DNA from: Thermoanaerobaculaceae bacterium
Lineage (GTDB): Bacteria > Acidobacteriota > Thermoanaerobaculia > Thermoanaerobaculales > Thermoanaerobaculaceae
NCBI GenBank assembly: GCA_022865555.1
Contig: JALHTD010000498.1
Span: 1 to 8,736 of the forward strand
Direction of reading: 5' to 3'
DNA: 8,736 nucleotides
Each line of letters opens with the position of its first letter. Positions within the stretch are counted from its first letter, which is position 1. The translations under genes were made by a program, and so were the position numbers. This document shows, in pieces, positions 6,167 through 8,736 of the stretch. The notes below the pieces were generated by a model that had not been told where the DNA came from, searched no databases, and was given only the letters and a program-made list of their open reading frames with translations.

Positions 6167-8736
6167 ATGGCACACGGCACCGATGCCCTCGAGCTCTTCC
6201 ACCCCTTGATCCGGCAGTGGTTTGCGGAGCAGTTCGGCGAGCCCACCGAGGTTCAGCGCCTCACCTGGCCGCGCATCGCGGCCGGAGAGCACGTGCTGGT
6301 GACCGCGCCCACCGGCAGCGGCAAGACGCTGGCCGCGTTCCGGTGGGCGCTGAACCGGCTGCTCTCGGGCACGCTGCCGGGCGGCCAAGTTCGCGTGCTG
6401 TACGTCTCGCCTCTCCGGGCTCTGAACAACGACATCCGCCGCAACCTTCTCCGGCCTCTCGAGGAGCTGCGGGCGCGGTTCGAGGCCGCCGGGGAGCCGA
6501 TGCCGGAGGTTCGCGTGCTCACCCGCTCGGGCGACACGCCGACCGGGGAGCGGGCGCGAATGGCCCGCCGCCCGCCCGAGATCCTGATCACGACACCCGA
6601 GAGCCTCAACATCCTGCTCACCTCGCGCCGCGGGCGCGCGATGCTCTCGGGGCTCGCCGCCGTGATCCTCGACGAGATCCACGCGGTGGTGGGCTCCAAG
6701 CGAGGGGCGCACCTCATGACTGCGGTCGAGCGGCTGGTTCGTTTCTCGGGCGAGTTCCAGCGCATCGCGCTCTCCGCCACTGTGCGGCCCCTCGACCGGG
6801 TCGCCGAGTGGGTCGGAGGGCTCGAAGTCCGCGGCGAGGGCGAGCGGGCATCGTACCTGCGGCGCAGGGTGGCGATCGTGGAATCGCGCGTCCCCAAGCG
6901 CTACGACCTCGAGGTGCGCTTCGGCGGCGACACCGCCGACGCGCCAGGCGTCGCTGCGGACGGTGTGTGGTCCTGGCTGGTTGCGGAGCTCAAGCGGCCG
7001 CTCGCGCGCAACCGCTCGACGCTCGTGTTCGCGAACAGCCGCCGCATGGTGGAAAAGGTGACCCGCCTGGTCAACGAGGAGCAGCCCGGCGAGCTGGTCT
7101 ACTCGCACCACGGCTCGCTCTCCAGGGAGGTTCGGGCGGTGGTCGAGGAGCGCCTGAAGAAAGGCGAGCTCCGCGGCATCGTGGCCACGAGCTCCCTCGA
7201 GCTCGGCATCGACATCGGCGCCCTCGACGAGGTGGTGCTGGTGCAAACCCCACCGTCGCTCGCATCGGCCGTGCAGCGCATCGGGCGCGCCGGCCACGCG
7301 GTGGGGGAGACCAGCCGCGGCAGCTTCCTGCCGCTCTATCCCCGGGACCTGCTGACCGCCGCAGTGGTGGCGCGGGCGGTGCTCGAGGGCGAGATCGAGC
7401 CGGTGCGCCCCGTGGAGGGCGCGCTCGACGTGCTGGCCCAGGTGATCCTCTCGATGACCGCAGGCGAGACCTGGGCCGCGGACGAGCTCTTCGCGACGGT
7501 TCGAGGCTGCGATGCCTACCGCAACCTGCCGCGGCGCCATTTCGACCTCGTGCTCGAGATGCTGGCCGGAAGATACGCCGAGGTCCGCGTGCGGGAGCTG
7601 AAGCCGCTCGTCGCGATAGACCGCGTGGACGGCACGGTGCGCGCGCTCCCCGGCGCCGAGAGAGTGGTCTACCTTTCCGGCGGGACGATCCCCGACCGTG
7701 GGTACTTCCACCTGAGGGTCGCCGACTCCGGCGCCCTGCTCGGTGAGCTGGACGAGGAGTTCGTCTGGGAGCGGTCGGTGGGGGAGGCCTTCACCTTCGG
7801 GGTGCAGACCTGGCGGATCGAGCGCATCACCCACAACGACGTGCTCGTGCGCCCCGCCCACGCGCGGCAGGCGCTGGCACCGTTCTGGCGCGCCGACGAG
7901 CGCGACCGCGGGTTCGAGCTCTCCGAGAGGATCGGCCTGTTCCTCGAAGCGGCCGATGGAAACCTCCAGGACCCGGAGCTCGCGCCCCGGCTCGAGGCCG
8001 AGTACCGCCTGGGGGCGGAGGCCGCGCGTGCGCTGCTCCGCTACCTGGAGGCGCAGAGGTCGGCGACCGGCACGCTGCCGCACCGCCACCGCCTGGTCGT
8101 CGAGCGCGTGGCTGACCCTCAGGGCAAGGGTGAACGGACGCAGACGATCCTGCACACCTTCTGGGGCGGGCGGGTGAACCGGCCGTTCGCGATGGCGCTG
8201 CAGGCAGCCTGGCGGAAGAAATACGGCGAACCTCTCGAAGTGATCCACGACGACGACTGCGTGGTCGTCACCGCCCCTGGGCCGGTCGCGACCGACGAGC
8301 TGCTCGGCCTCGTGAGTGCCGATAGCCTCGAGGGCCTGCTGCGCGAGCAGCTGGAGAGCACGGGTTTTTTCGGCGCGCGCTTCCGCGCCGCCGCCGGCTG
8401 CGCGCTCCTCCTCCCCCGAGAGGGGTTCCGCCGTCGTACACCGCTCTGGCTCTCACGCCAGCGCGCCAACGAGCTTCTCGAGTCGGTGCGCCGGTTCGAG
8501 GACTTCCCGATCGTGCTCGAGGCCTGGCGCACCTGCCTGGCGGACGAGCTGGACCTCGACCACCTCAGGCTCGTGCTGGACGAGCTTCGCGACGGGCGCA
8601 CCGAGGTCCGCGAGGTGACCACCGCCGCACCGTCGCCGTTCGCGGCCGGCGTGAGCTGGAAGCGCACCAACGAGCTCATGTACGAGGACGACACGCCCTC
8701 GGGGGGACGCTCGCGCCTGCGGCAGGACCTGCTGCG
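6167..8736 (+). CDS. lhr: Lhr-family superfamily 2 DNA helicase, open at right edge
   Basis: The frame is uninterrupted for 856 codons and leaves the window without a stop. It encodes an Lhr (large helicase-related) ATP-dependent 3'-5' helicase used in DNA repair. Visible motifs are the Q motif region FGEPTEVQRLTWP, Walker A APTGSGKT (47-54), TTPESLNILL, the DEIH box (169-172), motif III SAT (203-205), a TLVFANSRRMVE strand opening the second RecA domain, SSLELGIDIG, and motif VI QRIGRAGH (370-377). The Lhr-specific winged-helix and DEAD_assoc regions follow, with FHLRVADSG, WERSVGEAFTFGVQTWRI and FWGGRVNRPFAMALQ. The last visible block, PSPFAAGVSWKRTNELMYEDD, is found in long Lhr proteins, so several hundred residues probably remain. 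The ATG at 6167 starts a sequence aligning with the family (ALELFHPLIRQWF); no clear Shine-Dalgarno precedes it and a leaderless message is possible. It starts 90 bp after the permease on the same strand. Confidence 0.95.
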   Translation, partial: MAHGTDALELFHPLIRQWFAEQFGEPTEVQRLTWPRIAAGEHVLVTAPTGSGKTLAAFRWALNRLLSGTLPGGQVRVLYVSPLRALNNDIRRNLLRPLEELRARFEAAGEPMPEVRVLTRSGDTPTGERARMARRPPEILITTPESLNILLTSRRGRAMLSGLAAVILDEIHAVVGSKRGAHLMTAVERLVRFSGEFQRIALSATVRPLDRVAEWVGGLEVRGEGERASYLRRRVAIVESRVPKRYDLEVRFGGDTADAPGVAADGVWSWLVAELKRPLARNRSTLVFANSRRMVEKVTRLVNEEQPGELVYSHHGSLSREVRAVVEERLKKGELRGIVATSSLELGIDIGALDEVVLVQTPPSLASAVQRIGRAGHAVGETSRGSFLPLYPRDLLTAAVVARAVLEGEIEPVRPVEGALDVLAQVILSMTAGETWAADELFATVRGCDAYRNLPRRHFDLVLEMLAGRYAEVRVRELKPLVAIDRVDGTVRALPGAERVVYLSGGTIPDRGYFHLRVADSGALLGELDEEFVWERSVGEAFTFGVQTWRIERITHNDVLVRPAHARQALAPFWRADERDRGFELSERIGLFLEAADGNLQDPELAPRLEAEYRLGAEAARALLRYLEAQRSATGTLPHRHRLVVERVADPQGKGERTQTILHTFWGGRVNRPFAMALQAAWRKKYGEPLEVIHDDDCVVVTAPGPVATDELLGLVSADSLEGLLREQLESTGFFGARFRAAAGCALLLPREGFRRRTPLWLSRQRANELLESVRRFEDFPIVLEAWRTCLADELDLDHLRLVLDELRDGRTEVREVTTAAPSPFAAGVSWKRTNELMYEDDTPSGGRSRLRQDLL

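Noticed and set aside
6151..7746. A 531-codon plus-strand frame overlapping the helicase.
   Set aside because: Its translation is Arg/Ala/Pro/Gly-rich noise; all helicase motifs lie in the frame beginning at 6167, which has no stop inside the window.
6146..8248. A 700-codon open frame on the minus strand opposite the helicase gene.
   Set aside because: It is His/Arg/Glu/Pro-rich with no domain resemblance, and the plus strand encodes a clear Lhr helicase through the same bases. Long antisense frames are expected at this GC content.

Overview
The window is GC-rich bacterial DNA with tightly packed genes and Shine-Dalgarno leaders on most of them. A thioredoxin-fold NuoE/NuoF pair under a sigma-54-type activator, beside a full-size Lhr helicase and an NCS2 permease, suits an uncultured, probably anaerobic bacterium of the Acidobacteriota/deltaproteobacteria-like kind. 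I cannot fix the phylum from the sequence alone.

Left edge (1 to about 150): the plus strand carries an interior piece of a GH57 1,4-alpha-glucan branching-enzyme-like gene. It runs tail-to-tail into an interior point of nuoF on the minus strand. Both conserved genes stop at the same spot (about 129-150), so this is either a real rearrangement or, quite possibly, a chimeric join in the assembly.

Minus-strand redox module (93-3435, read right to left). The order is a sigma-54 enhancer-binding activator (2083-3435), a 209-bp regulatory gap, a 72-residue cysteine-rich protein (1655-1873), a NuoE-type [2Fe-2S] subunit with a C-terminal zinc-ribbon extension (796-1638), and a NuoF-type NADH/FMN subunit cut off after the start of its FMN/NADH domain (93-728). 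The gap holds a near-consensus -24/-12 sigma-54 promoter (1884-1899). It also holds two identical 13-bp near-palindromes (2036-2048 and 2054-2066), about 165-190 bp upstream of the predicted transcription start, which is normal enhancer distance. The activator has every motif needed to drive sigma-54 polymerase, but its receiver domain lacks the phosphoacceptor Asp (Asn58), the second acidic residue (Arg15) and the conserved Lys (Leu108). The picture is a local circuit in which a phosphorylation-independent activator switches on an NADH-linked redox enzyme such as an electron-bifurcating hydrogenase or formate dehydrogenase. The catalytic subunit would lie beyond the broken left edge.

Plus-strand right half (3570-8736). 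Divergent from the activator is a free-standing B3/4-domain protein of the PheRS beta-subunit editing-domain family (3570-4229). It is followed by an NCS2/AzgA-like purine or pyrimidine permease (4454-6076) and an Lhr-family DNA helicase (6167 onward) that leaves the window still open after 856 codons. These look like separately transcribed housekeeping or accessory genes with no evident link to the redox module. No tRNA, rRNA, CRISPR array or insertion sequence was seen.
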